The notes: generated by a model not told the origin, from the letters alone. Numbered from the stretch's first letter, positions 51,153 to 60,226 are shown. The stretch is 64,000 bases of DNA from Amycolatopsis pretoriensis (GCF_900107925.1 NZ_FNUJ01000006.1:496001-560000); one strand, 5' to 3'. Made by a program: numbers and translations.

Positions 51153-52588
51153 ACCGACTCGACCCAGTTGCCGTGGAAGCCGTTGGGCACCCGGTCCGGC
51201 AGGTGGATCGCCGCGACCGTCTCCAGCGTTCCCGCGTCCAGCAGCGTCAGGTCGCTGCGCTGCGTCGCCGGGTCGAACACGAAGCCCATGAGGACGCCGT
51301 CGTCCTCCGGTGCGTCCTCATGGGACGGTACGAACACGAACTCGCCCGGCTGGCGTCCCGCCCCGAACGCGCGCTCCTGCCGCGCACCGGTCGCGAAGTC
51401 GTGCTTGAACAACGACCCGCCCGGGTTCGCGCCGCCGTCGGCCGACATCGCGTAGCCGTAGCGGTGGCGGCGGCCGACCAGCCGCTCGTCCACGCGCGGG
51501 AACTCCTGGCCCTGGTCGTCGAGGCGCTCCTCGATGACCTTGCCCGCGGCCAGGTCGACCGTCCAGCGGTCCAGGGTCGGGCCGCCCTCGTCCGGGCCGT
51601 GCAGCTCGCGGTCGAACATCCGCGGGTGGCGCACGATGTCGAGCACGATCGAGTCGCCGTCGTCGTAGGCGTTGAGCGGGTGGAAGACGTAGCACGGCTC
51701 GACGTCGAACCAGCGGACGTCGCCGTTGCCGCCCTCGCGCGGCATGACCCCGACGCGCGCCGGGTACTTCGGGTCCCAGCGGTACGGCAGGCCGCCGTTC
51801 GCGCCGATCTTGCGGGTCATCATCGCCGTCACCGGGTCCGGCACGCGGACCTTGCCGACCATGGCCGAGACGACCAGCTTCGCCGGCGTCCGCAGCGCGC
51901 TCGGCACGCTGGCGGCGACCGCCATCTCGGCGTTGAACGTCACCGGCAGGTCGTAGAAGACGACGTGCTTCTCGGTCAGGGAGAAGTCGTGCATCATCGG
52001 CGACCCGGTGACCTCGACGTCGACCGTGCGGCGCGCGTGGCCGTCGGCGTCGATCACCGAGTACTGGACCTTGTTGCCCATGCCGAAGAAGTACGAGACG
52101 GCGTGCAGCTCACCGGTGCGCGGGTCGCGCTTCGGGTGGGCGGTGTAGCCGCCCGGGAGCGTGCCGTCGAAGTCGCAGCGGCCGACGGTGTCGAGCTCGT
52201 CGGTCAGCTCGTAGATCGGCGCGCCCGCCTCGACCAGGGCGAGGGTCTTGCCGGCGTGGCCGATCACGTTCGTGTTGGCGCCGAGCGCGTCCAGGCCGCA
52301 GAAGCGGCTCGGGTCCTCGCCGTTCAGCGCCGCCGCGACGGCCGGGTTGCGCACCCAGCGGTTGCGGTACCACTCGGCCTTGCCGTCCCGCAGGCGGACG
52401 CCGTGGACCATGCCGTCGCCCATGAACCAGTGGTAGGCCGCCGGGTCCACTTCGGACAGCGGGTTGGGCCCGTTGCGCAGGTAGCGGCCGTCGAGGAAGT
52501 CCGGGATGCGCCCGGTGACGGCCAGCTCGGTGATCGTGTGCTCCCGGCTCACCGGGGCGAAGTTGCCTTCGAGGAACTTGTTGCCCAT
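51149..52588 (-). CDS. Carotenoid oxygenase family protein
   Basis: A 479-residue iron-dependent carotenoid cleavage dioxygenase-like enzyme. The four iron-binding histidines are visible at 151 (YTAHPKRD), 200 (MMHDFSLT), 303 (YVFHPLNA) and 472 (NGFHGNW). The opening RIPDFLDGRYLRNGPNP is the family N-terminus. It splits carotenoid or stilbenoid double bonds. It is divergent from a TetR gene with a palindromic operator between, so its expression is probably inducible. Confidence 0.94.
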   Translation of the reverse strand: MGNKFLEGNFAPVSREHTITELAVTGRIPDFLDGRYLRNGPNPLSEVDPAAYHWFMGDGMVHGVRLRDGKAEWYRNRWVRNPAVAAALNGEDPSRFCGLDALGANTNVIGHAGKTLALVEAGAPIYELTDELDTVGRCDFDGTLPGGYTAHPKRDPRTGELHAVSYFFGMGNKVQYSVIDADGHARRTVDVEVTGSPMMHDFSLTEKHVVFYDLPVTFNAEMAVAASVPSALRTPAKLVVSAMVGKVRVPDPVTAMMTRKIGANGGLPYRWDPKYPARVGVMPREGGNGDVRWFDVEPCYVFHPLNAYDDGDSIVLDIVRHPRMFDRELHGPDEGGPTLDRWTVDLAAGKVIEERLDDQGQEFPRVDERLVGRRHRYGYAMSADGGANPGGSLFKHDFATGARQERAFGAGRQPGEFVFVPSHEDAPEDDGVLMGFVFDPATQRSDLTLLDAGTLETVAAIHLPDRVPNGFHGNWVESV

Positions 52589-52608
52589 GCCGACCCCTCC
52601 AGAGTTGC

Positions 52609-52646
52609 CATAACTCGGTTATAAGGCAATTTATAACAGGGTTATG
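52609..52646. promoter_or_regulatory. TetR operator between carotenoid oxygenase and its regulator
   Basis: Sixteen-base arms (52609-52624 and 52631-52646) match at 14 positions around GGCAAT; the inner GTTATAA/TTATAAC is perfect. Each arm has two ATAAC/GTTAT half-sites, so two dimers could bind. The AT-rich block overlaps the likely promoters of both genes. Confidence 0.8.
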
Positions 52647-52660
52647 AGATACTGGCAAGC

Positions 52661-53368
52661 ATGAGCCCGAAACCGCGTGCGAACGACGTCAAGGAGCGGC
52701 TCGTCGACGCCGCCATCCGGCTGCTCGACGAGGGCGGCCCCGAAGCCCTGCAGGCCCGCAAGCTGGCGGCGGAGGTCGGCGTCTCGACGATGGCCGTGTA
52801 CACGCACTTCGGGGGCATGGCCGCGCTGGTCGACGAGGTCGCGCGCACCGGGTTTCTGCGGCTCAGCACCTGGCTGGCCGAGGTCGGCGAGACCGGCGAC
52901 CCGGTCGCCGACATCTTCAGCCTGGCCCGCACCTACCGGCAGGCGGTCGCGGAGCAGCCGCAGCTGTTCGCGGTGACGTTCGGCCAGTCCGCGCCGGGCG
53001 GCAAGCGGGCGACGCTGTCCGACCTCACCACCGAGGAGGGCCGAGAAGCCGCTCAGGAGGGCCTGGAGGCGTTCGACCACATCGTCCGGGCGACCGAGCG
53101 GGCCATCGAGGCCGGCCGGTTCCGGCCCGCCGACAAGTACCAGGCCGCCGCGCAGCTGTGGAGCGCGCTGCACGGCTTCGTCACGCTCGAGGCGTCGGGC
53201 CACTTCGGGGTCGCCGAGCAGGGCATCGACCACATCTTGATACCCCTGGGGATCACCCTCGCGGTGGGTCTCGGGGACACTGTGGAGCAGGCGGAACGCT
53301 CGACCGAGGCCGCGAAGGCGGCTTGGCGCGCGAGAAACCGAAACGCCGGGCAGGGTGGGAACGACTAA
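52661..53368 (+). CDS. TetR-family transcriptional regulator
   Basis: A 235-residue regulator with HTH at 10-57 (KERLVDAAIRLLDEGGPEAL, then QARKLAAEVGVSTMAVYTHF) and a WHG-type C-terminal domain (FVTLEASGHFG). It is divergent from the carotenoid oxygenase gene with a clear operator in the spacer, so it most likely controls that gene and itself. The ligand could be a carotenoid, apocarotenoid or fatty acid. Confidence 0.92.
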   Translation: MSPKPRANDVKERLVDAAIRLLDEGGPEALQARKLAAEVGVSTMAVYTHFGGMAALVDEVARTGFLRLSTWLAEVGETGDPVADIFSLARTYRQAVAEQPQLFAVTFGQSAPGGKRATLSDLTTEEGREAAQEGLEAFDHIVRATERAIEAGRFRPADKYQAAAQLWSALHGFVTLEASGHFGVAEQGIDHILIPLGITLAVGLGDTVEQAERSTEAAKAAWRARNRNAGQGGND

Positions 53369-53446
53369 CCCGGCGAACAGGGACGCGAGGGGAACGCGGA
53401 GCGGGTGCGCGGCGTCCTAGGTACAGCAGGCGGGGGACGGAGACAG

Positions 53447-54418
53447 GTGAACGAGGAAAACGGGGAGCGACCTGCGGGCGAGCCCTTGATCCCGGAGACG
53501 GTCGGGGCGGCCGCGGTCCGGGACGCACGGCGGTGGCTGTCGCGCCGGTCCGTGCTGATCGCGGGCGCGTCCGGGCTGGCTGTGACCGGCCTGGCCGTCG
53601 GGACGGCCACCGGCAAGCTGCCGTTCAGCCAGGCGCTGCAGCGCACGCTGGGCGTGACGTCGTCGAACCCGACGACCCAGCTGGGCAGCACCCGCGTCGA
53701 GCGCGTCTACTCCCAGGCCCGCGGCCGGATGGTCGACCTGGTGTTCATCCTGCCGTCGAAAACCCCGCCGAAGGGGCTGCCGATGTCGCTGATGCTGCAC
53801 GGCCTGCACGGCAACGCCCGCAGCGCGGCCCCGACCGGCACACTCAAGCAGCTGGCCAGCGACGTCGCCCGCAAGGCGGTCCCGGCGTACGGCTTCGTGG
53901 CCGTCGACGGCGGTGACAACTACTGGCACGAGGTCCACCCGGGCGACGACCCGATGGCGATGCTGCTGGAAGAGGTCCCGCAGTGGCTGCGGGCCCGCGG
54001 CTTCGGCGGCGACACGGGCCAGCCGTTCGCCTGCACAGGCGTGTCGATGGGCGGGTTCGGCGCGCTGGTGTACACGCGCCGCCGGGTGGAGCGGCGCCAG
54101 CCGCCGGCCGCGGTCGCGACGCTGGCCCCGGCGCTGATCCTGTCCTGGCAGGAGATGGCCAAGCGGCACATCTTCACCGGGCTCAACGACTGGACGGCCC
54201 TGGACCCGCTGCGCCACATCGACGAGACGAAGAGCGTGGCCAACGGCATCTGGTGCGGCACGGAGGACCCGTTCATCACGGGCGTCCGCCGCTACATCGA
54301 CGCGGCCAAACCGGCGGTGGCCCACACGGCCCACGGCAAGCACGGCGACCCGTTCAACCGGACGGTGGTGCCGAGTCTGATCAGCTTCCTGGGCAAGCAC
54401 GTGCCCCGCAAGGACTGA
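53447..54418 (+). CDS. Secreted esterase-type alpha/beta hydrolase (Tat-like signal)
   Basis: A 323-residue hydrolase. An internal twin-arginine segment (WLSRRSVLIAGASGLAV, about 29-45) leads a long cytoplasmic N-terminus, so it is exported or membrane-tethered by Tat. The catalytic domain shows MSLMLHGLHGNARS, nucleophile elbow CTGVSMGGFGA and catalytic HGKHGDP, as in putative esterases of the D/antigen-85 group. The GTG at 53447 follows GGAGA. It lies 78 bp past the TetR gene on the same strand. Confidence 0.83.
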   Translation: MNEENGERPAGEPLIPETVGAAAVRDARRWLSRRSVLIAGASGLAVTGLAVGTATGKLPFSQALQRTLGVTSSNPTTQLGSTRVERVYSQARGRMVDLVFILPSKTPPKGLPMSLMLHGLHGNARSAAPTGTLKQLASDVARKAVPAYGFVAVDGGDNYWHEVHPGDDPMAMLLEEVPQWLRARGFGGDTGQPFACTGVSMGGFGALVYTRRRVERRQPPAAVATLAPALILSWQEMAKRHIFTGLNDWTALDPLRHIDETKSVANGIWCGTEDPFITGVRRYIDAAKPAVAHTAHGKHGDPFNRTVVPSLISFLGKHVPRKD

Positions 54419-54427
54419 CCGGGAACC

Positions 54428-55348
54428 TCAGCGGCTGAAGTGGATCCGGGTCGTCGTGCGGCCCGGGACCCAGTACGTGCGGACCAGGTCCGCCAGCCGG
54501 TTCACCAGCAGCAGCCCGCGGCCGCCCAGCGTCGTCGCCGGTGGGGGGATGCGACCGGCCAGGGGCTCGGTGATCGTGCCCGCGTCCGTCACCTCGCCGA
54601 CCACCTGGCACTCCTCCGCCCACAGGCGCAACACGCCCGTGCCGCCGCCGTAGAGGACGCTGTTCGTCGTCAGCTCCGCGATCGCCAGCGCGAAGTCGTC
54701 GCGGCGGGGGCGGCGCAAGCCGTGGCGGGCGGCCCAGATCTCGGCGTCCCCGCGCAGCGAGGCGAGCTGCCCGAGGTCGAACTTCCGCTCGACCGCGGCC
54801 GGCGGCGGGATCAGCGGCCGCGTGAAGTCCGCGCGCACGCCGTCGGGGTCGAAGCGGGGGCTCGTGCACGGCCCCGCCGGCCCCCACACCTCAGGGTGGG
54901 TGCGCTCGGCGTCGGCCAGGACCTCCAGCGGCAGCGCCGCGGTGTCGTACGGGCACAGCACCGCCAGGTCGCGGCCCGCCAGGGCGTGGTTGAGGAGCGC
55001 CTCGTGCAGCACGCACGCCGGGTACTCGGCGCCCGTCCGGTCGCCCCACACCGGCTCCGCCACGATCCGCACCGGACCCGCGTGGCCGCCGGCGAAGGCG
55101 AGCAGCACCGACGGCAGGATCGCCCCGGGGTTGCGGCCCACCCGGCACATGTCGGTCAGCCGGACTTCGTGGACGCGGTCTCCCAGGGCTTTTTCGACCA
55201 GCAGCAGATTGCGCCCGGGCACGGCGACGGCCACGGGTTCGCCCCGGTCGAGGCCTTCGAGGAGGTACGCAACGACAACGTCCAGGTACTCGGTGTCACC
55301 GCGGTAGAAGAGTGCGGGATGCCGGGACGGTCCGAAGGCATCTACCAC
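54428..55348 (-). CDS. RsbA-type anti-sigma regulator: MEDS domain plus HATPase
   Basis: A 306-residue regulator. Residues 1-165 are a MEDS/DcmR-type sensory domain (PALFYRGDTEYLDVVVAYL, then RIVAEPVWGDRTGAEYPACV, HEALLN). Residues 185-306 are an RsbW-like HATPase, with N box AELTTNSVLYGG and a degenerate DAG. Such proteins bind sigma factors or anti-anti-sigma factors in stress regulons. No sigma or STAS gene lies next to it. It is convergent with the esterase gene with nine bases between. Confidence 0.87.
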   Translation of the reverse strand: MVDAFGPSRHPALFYRGDTEYLDVVVAYLLEGLDRGEPVAVAVPGRNLLLVEKALGDRVHEVRLTDMCRVGRNPGAILPSVLLAFAGGHAGPVRIVAEPVWGDRTGAEYPACVLHEALLNHALAGRDLAVLCPYDTAALPLEVLADAERTHPEVWGPAGPCTSPRFDPDGVRADFTRPLIPPPAAVERKFDLGQLASLRGDAEIWAARHGLRRPRRDDFALAIAELTTNSVLYGGGTGVLRLWAEECQVVGEVTDAGTITEPLAGRIPPPATTLGGRGLLLVNRLADLVRTYWVPGRTTTRIHFSR

Positions 55349-55388
55349 GGAGCTTTCTTACCCAGCGCCCCGAGCGTTCAAACGGTGG

Positions 55389-55796
55389 TCACTCGACCCA
55401 GCGGCCGACGACCGAGATCAGCCAGAAGCCGACCATCGCCGCGAGCGCGAACAGCAGCACCCAGTTGCCCAGCGCACGCCGATCGGTCACCCCGCGGGCT
55501 CGCCAGAGGCCGTAACCCGCGACGAGGAACAGCGGCACCGGGATCAGCGGCAACGGCGACAGCCGGGACACCACGGCCACGACGCACGAGCCCGTGCACA
55601 CGGCCAGCACGCCCATCAGCACCCGGTTCAGCCACGGGTACCGCTCGACCGCGGACGCGATGACGCGTTCGCTCAGCTCTCGGAACCCGAGAGCCGGCCC
55701 AGCGGCCACCGGCGCCGGTTCCGGGGGCGGCGGTGCCTGCACGCCACCGGCGGGGGCGGCGCCCCCACCGGTGACCGGCACAGAGTCTGCAGTCAT
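55389..55796 (-). CDS. Hypothetical membrane protein
   Basis: A 135-residue protein with a proline-alanine-rich N-terminus (about 1-35) and two or three membrane helices (about 58-100 and 112-130). I do not recognise a family. It lies 40 bp upstream of the RsbA-like gene on the same strand and 50 bp downstream of clpX, and may be expressed with either. Confidence 0.7.
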   Translation of the reverse strand: MTADSVPVTGGGAAPAGGVQAPPPPEPAPVAAGPALGFRELSERVIASAVERYPWLNRVLMGVLAVCTGSCVVAVVSRLSPLPLIPVPLFLVAGYGLWRARGVTDRRALGNWVLLFALAAMVGFWLISVVGRWVE

Positions 55797-55846
55797 TCAG
55801 CTTTCCTGTCGGGTCTCCGGGCCGGGTGGCCCGGAGACGCCCGGCC

Positions 55847-57142
55847 TCAGGCCGACTTCTCGCCGCGCTCGCTGCGCGCGCGCCGCGTCGGCTGCCGGGC
55901 GACGATCGTCGGGTTCACGTTCTCCCGGACGGTCTGCTCGGTGATCACGACCTTCGCCACGTCGTCGCGGCTCGGGATGTCGTACATCACCGGCTGGAGC
56001 ACTTCTTCCATGATCGCACGCAGGCCGCGCGCGCCGGTGCCCCGCAGGACCGCCTGGTCGGCGATGGCCTCGAGCGCGGTCTTGGTGAACTCGAGCTCGA
56101 CGTTGTCCATCTCGAAGAGCTTCTTGTACTGCTTCACCAGGGCGTTGCGCGGCTGGGTCAGGATGTTGACCAGCGAGTCCTTGTCCAGGTGGTTCACCGT
56201 CGCCACGACCGGGAGGCGGCCGATGAACTCCGGGATCAGCCCGAACTTGATCAGGTCCTCGGGCATGGTGTCGGAGAAGACGTCGCTCTCCTCGATCTCG
56301 GTCTTGGTGCGGATCTCCGCGCCGAAACCGAGGCCGCGCTTGCCAACCCGCTCGTTGATGATCTTCTCCAGCCCGGCGAACGCGCCGGCCACGATGAACA
56401 GCACGTTCGTCGTGTCGATCTGGATGAACTCCTGGTGCGGGTGCTTGCGGCCGCCCTGCGGCGGGACCGAGGCGGTGGTGCCCTCGAGGATCTTCAGCAG
56501 CGCCTGCTGGACACCCTCACCGGAGACGTCCCGGGTGATCGAGGGGTTCTCGCTCTTGCGGGCGATCTTGTCGACCTCGTCGATGTAGATGATCCCGGTC
56601 TCGGCCCGCTTGACGTCGTAGTCCGCCGCCTGGATGAGCTTGAGCAGGATGTTCTCGACGTCCTCGCCGACGTACCCGGCCTCGGTCAGCGCCGTGGCGT
56701 CCGCGATGGCGAACGGCACGTTCAGCAGCTTCGCCAGCGTCTGCGCGAGGTAGGTCTTGCCGCACCCGGTGGGGCCGAGCATCAGGATGTTCGACTTGGC
56801 GAGCTCGACCGACTCTTCCTTCGAGTCCTTCGGCCCGGCCTTGTCGTCCGCCTGGATCCGCTTGTAGTGGTTGTAGACCGCTACCGCGAGGGTCCGCTTG
56901 GCGTCATTCTGACCGATGATGTACTGCTCGAGGAACTCGTGGATGTCGGCGGGCTTGGGCAGCTCGTCGAGCTTGACGTCGCCGGCCTCGGCCAGCTCCT
57001 CCTCGATGATCTCGTTGCAGAGGTCGATGCACTCATCGCAGATGTAGACCCCGGGGCCGGCAATGAGCTTCTTCACCTGCTTCTGGCTCTTCCCGCAGAA
57101 AGAACACTTCAGCAGGTCTCCGCCGTCACCGATCCGTGCCAT
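55847..57142 (-). CDS. clpX: ATP-dependent protease unfoldase ClpX
   Basis: A 431-residue AAA+ unfoldase feeding substrates to ClpP1P2. The zinc domain has cysteines 13, 16, 35 and 38; GPTGCGKTYLAQTLA is Walker A and IIYIDEVDKI Walker B; LGF in the KRGLGFGAE loop contacts ClpP. The ATG at 57142 gives the standard N-terminus MARIGDGGDLLKC; the open frame upstream is not homologous. It lies 229 bp downstream of clpP2 and beyond a hairpin, so it probably has its own promoter. Confidence 0.97.
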   Translation of the reverse strand: MARIGDGGDLLKCSFCGKSQKQVKKLIAGPGVYICDECIDLCNEIIEEELAEAGDVKLDELPKPADIHEFLEQYIIGQNDAKRTLAVAVYNHYKRIQADDKAGPKDSKEESVELAKSNILMLGPTGCGKTYLAQTLAKLLNVPFAIADATALTEAGYVGEDVENILLKLIQAADYDVKRAETGIIYIDEVDKIARKSENPSITRDVSGEGVQQALLKILEGTTASVPPQGGRKHPHQEFIQIDTTNVLFIVAGAFAGLEKIINERVGKRGLGFGAEIRTKTEIEESDVFSDTMPEDLIKFGLIPEFIGRLPVVATVNHLDKDSLVNILTQPRNALVKQYKKLFEMDNVELEFTKTALEAIADQAVLRGTGARGLRAIMEEVLQPVMYDIPSRDDVAKVVITEQTVRENVNPTIVARQPTRRARSERGEKSA

Positions 57143-57328
57143 GGCCGTTGACCTCGTCCCCTCCGGCGCGGGTTTCCGCGCCTGACGTGTGTTGCGACGG
57201 TGCGGCTCCCGGTCGCGGACGACCGCGCGGAGCCTCACGCATTGCCACTGACGGTACCCGTCCGATGCCGTGGGCGGGAACACCCACAAGCGCCGGGAGC
57301 ACGTCAGAGGACGACCCTAAACCAGAGT

Positions 57329-57362
57329 GCCGGTGTATGTCGTCTTCTCGACACACACCGGC
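57329..57362 (-). terminator. Hairpin behind clpP2
   Basis: Fourteen-base arms (one mismatch) around a six-base loop begin nine bases past the clpP2 stop. On the minus strand it is followed by a TTAGGGTCG motif shared with the clpP1 upstream region. It probably separates clpP1P2 from clpX transcription. Confidence 0.65.
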
Positions 57363-57371
57363 CTGGCGGAT

Positions 57372-58025
57372 CTACAGAGCCGACGCCTTGCGGTACGGGA
57401 GCACCTCGTCGATGATCCCGTACGCCTTGGCGTCCTCGGCGGTGAGGATCTTGTCGCGCTCGATGTCGGCCCGGATCTGGTCCGGGTCCTTGTTCGTGTG
57501 GTGCGCCAGGATGACCTCCATCTGACGCCGCACGCGCTGGATCTCGTTCGCCTGGATCTCCAGGTCGGAAACCTGGCCGTACGAGCCCTCGGTGGCGGGC
57601 TGGTGGATCAGCACGCGCGCGTTGGGCAGGGCGAACCGCTTGCCGGGCGTGCCGGCCGCGAGCAGCACCGCGGCGGCCGAGGCGGCCTGGCCGAGGCAGT
57701 ACGTCTGGATGTCCGGGCGGACGAACTGCATGGTGTCGTAGATCGCCATCAGCGAGGTGAACGAGCCACCCGGCGAGTTGATGTAGATCAGGATGTCGCG
57801 GTCCGGGTCCTCGTGCTCGAGGTGGATCAGCTGGGCCATCACGTCGTTGGCCGACGCGTCGTCCACCTGCACGCCGAGGAAGATGATCCGCTCTTCGTAC
57901 AGCTTGTTGTACGGGTTCGACTCCTTGACGCCGTAGCTGGTGCGCTCCACGTACGACGGCAGGATGTACCGCGACTGGGGCGTGCTCGGGGCCTGGAAGT
58001 CACCCGGGAGCCTGAAGTTGCTCAT
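57372..58025 (-). CDS. clpP2: ATP-dependent Clp protease proteolytic subunit ClpP2
   Basis: A 217-residue serine protease subunit, 26 bp downstream of clpP1. Catalytic Ser116 lies in GQAASAAAVLL and His141 in VLIHQPA; YINSPGGSFTSLMAIYDT is the oxyanion region. In actinobacteria ClpP1 and ClpP2 form one mixed tetradecamer, and ClpX docks on the ClpP2 ring. The ATG at 58025 gives the family N-terminus. Confidence 0.97.
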   Translation of the reverse strand: MSNFRLPGDFQAPSTPQSRYILPSYVERTSYGVKESNPYNKLYEERIIFLGVQVDDASANDVMAQLIHLEHEDPDRDILIYINSPGGSFTSLMAIYDTMQFVRPDIQTYCLGQAASAAAVLLAAGTPGKRFALPNARVLIHQPATEGSYGQVSDLEIQANEIQRVRRQMEVILAHHTNKDPDQIRADIERDKILTAEDAKAYGIIDEVLPYRKASAL

Positions 58026-58051
58026 GATCGAGTCTCCTGTGTGCTTCGCGC

Positions 58052-58657
58052 TCAGTTCGAGCCCGGACGGGCGATGTCGGCGGTGAGGACGTGGTCGACG
58101 AACCCGTAGTCCTTCGCCTCCTGCGCCGTGAACCAGCGGTCGCGGTCGCCGTCCTTGATGATCTGCTCGACCGTCTGGCCGGTCTGGTCGGCCGTGATCT
58201 TGGCCAGCTCCTGCTTCCACTTGTTGAACAGGTCGGCCTGGATCGCGATGTCCGACGCCGTGCCGCCCACACCGGCCGAGGGCTGGTGCATCAGGATGCG
58301 CGCGTGCGGCAGCGCGTAGCGCTTGCCCGGCTTGCCCGAGGAGAGCAGGAACTGCCCCATCGAGGCCGCCATGCCCATCGCGTAGGTCGCGACGTCCGGG
58401 CGGATGAGCTGCATGGTGTCGTAGATCGCGAACCCGGCGGTGACCGAACCGCCCGGCGAGTTGATGTAGAAGCGGATGTCCGATTCGGCGTCGTCGGCGT
58501 CGAGCAGCAACAGCTGCGCGGTGATCCGGTTGGCGACCTCGTCGTTGACCTCGGAACCGAGGACGACGATGCGCTCCTGGAGCAACCGCTCGAACACCGA
58601 GTCGGTGAGGGTGAGCCCTGCGCTGCCGGTCCGCGCCTCGGGCGTGTGCTGCGTCAC
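58052..58657 (-). CDS. clpP1: ATP-dependent Clp protease proteolytic subunit ClpP1
   Basis: A 201-residue ClpP subunit, partner of ClpP2. Catalytic Ser99 lies in GMAASMGQFLL and His124 in ILMHQPS. The GTG at 58657 is chosen for its AGGCAGG site; the frame extends 39 codons upstream without homology. A strong hairpin separates it from tig, so clpP1P2 likely has its own promoter in 58658-58744. Confidence 0.97.
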   Translation of the reverse strand: MTQHTPEARTGSAGLTLTDSVFERLLQERIVVLGSEVNDEVANRITAQLLLLDADDAESDIRFYINSPGGSVTAGFAIYDTMQLIRPDVATYAMGMAASMGQFLLSSGKPGKRYALPHARILMHQPSAGVGGTASDIAIQADLFNKWKQELAKITADQTGQTVEQIIKDGDRDRWFTAQEAKDYGFVDHVLTADIARPGSN

Positions 58658-58744
58658 GTCTGCCTGCCTTTTCGCCGGCGGCGGCTCGGTGCTGACGGCC
58701 GCCGCTGTCGTTTCAGATGCTTGAGATCTTGTATCCGACCCTAA

Positions 58745-58786
58745 CGAACTCGGGCGGTGCAGAATGCCTGACACCGCCCAAGTTCG
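58745..58786 (-). terminator. Terminator hairpin behind tig
   Basis: Fifteen-base arms (CGAACTCGGGCGGTG and complement, one mismatch) around a 12-base loop start nine bases past the tig stop. There is no T-tract; TTAGGGTCG follows on the minus strand. Confidence 0.7.
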
Positions 58787-58795
58787 CTCACAGCT

Positions 58796-60187
58796 TCACT
58801 CCGCCGGAGTCTTCGCCGCCTCGTCGGTGACCTGCGTCTCCTGGGTTGCCTCGTCCGCGGCCGGCTCGTCGGAGCCGAACAGCTCGGAGAGGTCGACCTC
58901 GGCGCCGGAGCCGTCGGTCACGGTGGCCTTGCGGACCACCGAAGCGAGGGCCTTGCCGCGCCGGACGTCGGCGTAGATCGCGGTCAGCTGGCCGGACTGC
59001 TGGGCGCGCTGGACGTACTCGTCCGGGCTGATCCCGAAGCGCTGGGCCTGGTAGATGATCCGCTCGGTGAGCTCGCCGTCGTTGACCGAGACCTCTTCCT
59101 TGTCGGCGATGGTGTCCAGCAGCAGCTGCGTGCGGACGGCCTTCTCCGATTCGGTGCGGGTCTCCGCGTCGAACTCCTCGAGCGTGCGGCCTTCGGCCTC
59201 GAGGGCCTGCGCGAACTGGGCCTCGTCGTGGTCGAACGGGTGGATCGCGTCGTGCTTGCGGTTCTCGATCTCGGCGTCGAGGACCTTCTCCGGGATCGGC
59301 ACCTCGGTGCGCTCCAGGAGCTCGTCGAGCACCTTGTCGCGGGCCTGGACGCCCTGCTGCATCTTCTTGACGCGGCCGAGGCGCTCGCGCAGGTCACCCT
59401 TGAGCTCGTCGATCGTGTCGAACTCGCTGGCCATCTGGGCGAACTCGTCGTCGGCCTCGGGCAGCTCGCGCTGCTTGACCGACTGGACGGTCACGGTCAC
59501 CTCGGCGTCCTTGCCGGCGTGGTCCCCAGCGACGAGCTGGGTGGTGAACGTCTTGGTCTCGCCGGCGTTCGCGCCGACGATGGCCTCGTCGATGCCGTCG
59601 ACGAGCTGGCCGGAGCCGATCTCGTAGGACAGCCCGGTGGTGCTCGCCTCCTCGACGGCCTCGCCGTCGACGGTCGCGGCCAGGTCGATCGAGACGAAGT
59701 CGCCGGTCTCGGCCGGGCGCTCGACGCCGGTCAGCGTGCCGAAGCGGGCGCGCAGCTCGTCGAGCTGCTCGTCGACCTCGGCGTCGGTCAGCTCGACGTC
59801 GTCGACGGTGACCGCGAAGCCGTCCAGGTCGGGCAGCTCGATCTCCGGGCGCACGTCGACCTCGGCGGTGAACTCGAGGACGTCGCGGTCTTCGAGCTTG
59901 GTCACGTCGAACTCGGGGTTGCCGAGCGTGCGGACCTCGTTCTCGCGAACGGCCTCGATGTACTTGGCCGGGATGGCCTCGTTGACGACCTCGTCGAGCA
60001 CCGGGCCGCGCCCGATCCGGCTTTCCAGGACGCGAGCGGGCGCCTTGCCGGGCCGGAAGCCCGGGATGCGCACCTGCTGGGCGATCTTGCGGTAGGCGCG
60101 GTCGAAGTTCGGCTTCAACTCGTCGAACGGCACCTCGACATTGATCTTGACTCGCGTCGGGCTCAGCTGCTCGACGGTGCTCTTCAA
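58796..60187 (-). CDS. tig: Trigger factor
   Basis: A 463-residue ribosome-bound chaperone. The N-terminal domain has the ribosome-binding signature GFRPGKAP (43-50), an FKBP-type prolyl isomerase domain spans about 155-240, and a helical C-terminal domain follows; the tail is acidic. It is the first gene of the conserved tig-clpP1-clpP2-clpX run. A small leader hairpin lies before it at 60210-60226. Confidence 0.97.
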   Translation of the reverse strand: MKSTVEQLSPTRVKINVEVPFDELKPNFDRAYRKIAQQVRIPGFRPGKAPARVLESRIGRGPVLDEVVNEAIPAKYIEAVRENEVRTLGNPEFDVTKLEDRDVLEFTAEVDVRPEIELPDLDGFAVTVDDVELTDAEVDEQLDELRARFGTLTGVERPAETGDFVSIDLAATVDGEAVEEASTTGLSYEIGSGQLVDGIDEAIVGANAGETKTFTTQLVAGDHAGKDAEVTVTVQSVKQRELPEADDEFAQMASEFDTIDELKGDLRERLGRVKKMQQGVQARDKVLDELLERTEVPIPEKVLDAEIENRKHDAIHPFDHDEAQFAQALEAEGRTLEEFDAETRTESEKAVRTQLLLDTIADKEEVSVNDGELTERIIYQAQRFGISPDEYVQRAQQSGQLTAIYADVRRGKALASVVRKATVTDGSGAEVDLSELFGSDEPAADEATQETQVTDEAAKTPAE

Positions 60188-60209
60188 GGTCTTCTCCTCG
60201 AGCGGTAAC

Positions 60210-60226
60210 GATTGTGTAGGACAATC
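60210..60226 (-). promoter_or_regulatory. Short hairpin in the tig leader
   Basis: GATTGT-N5-ACAATC, a six-base AT-rich stem 22 bp before the tig start. It could be an operator or a leader hairpin. The rest of 60188-60399 holds no gene that I can support. Confidence 0.35.
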
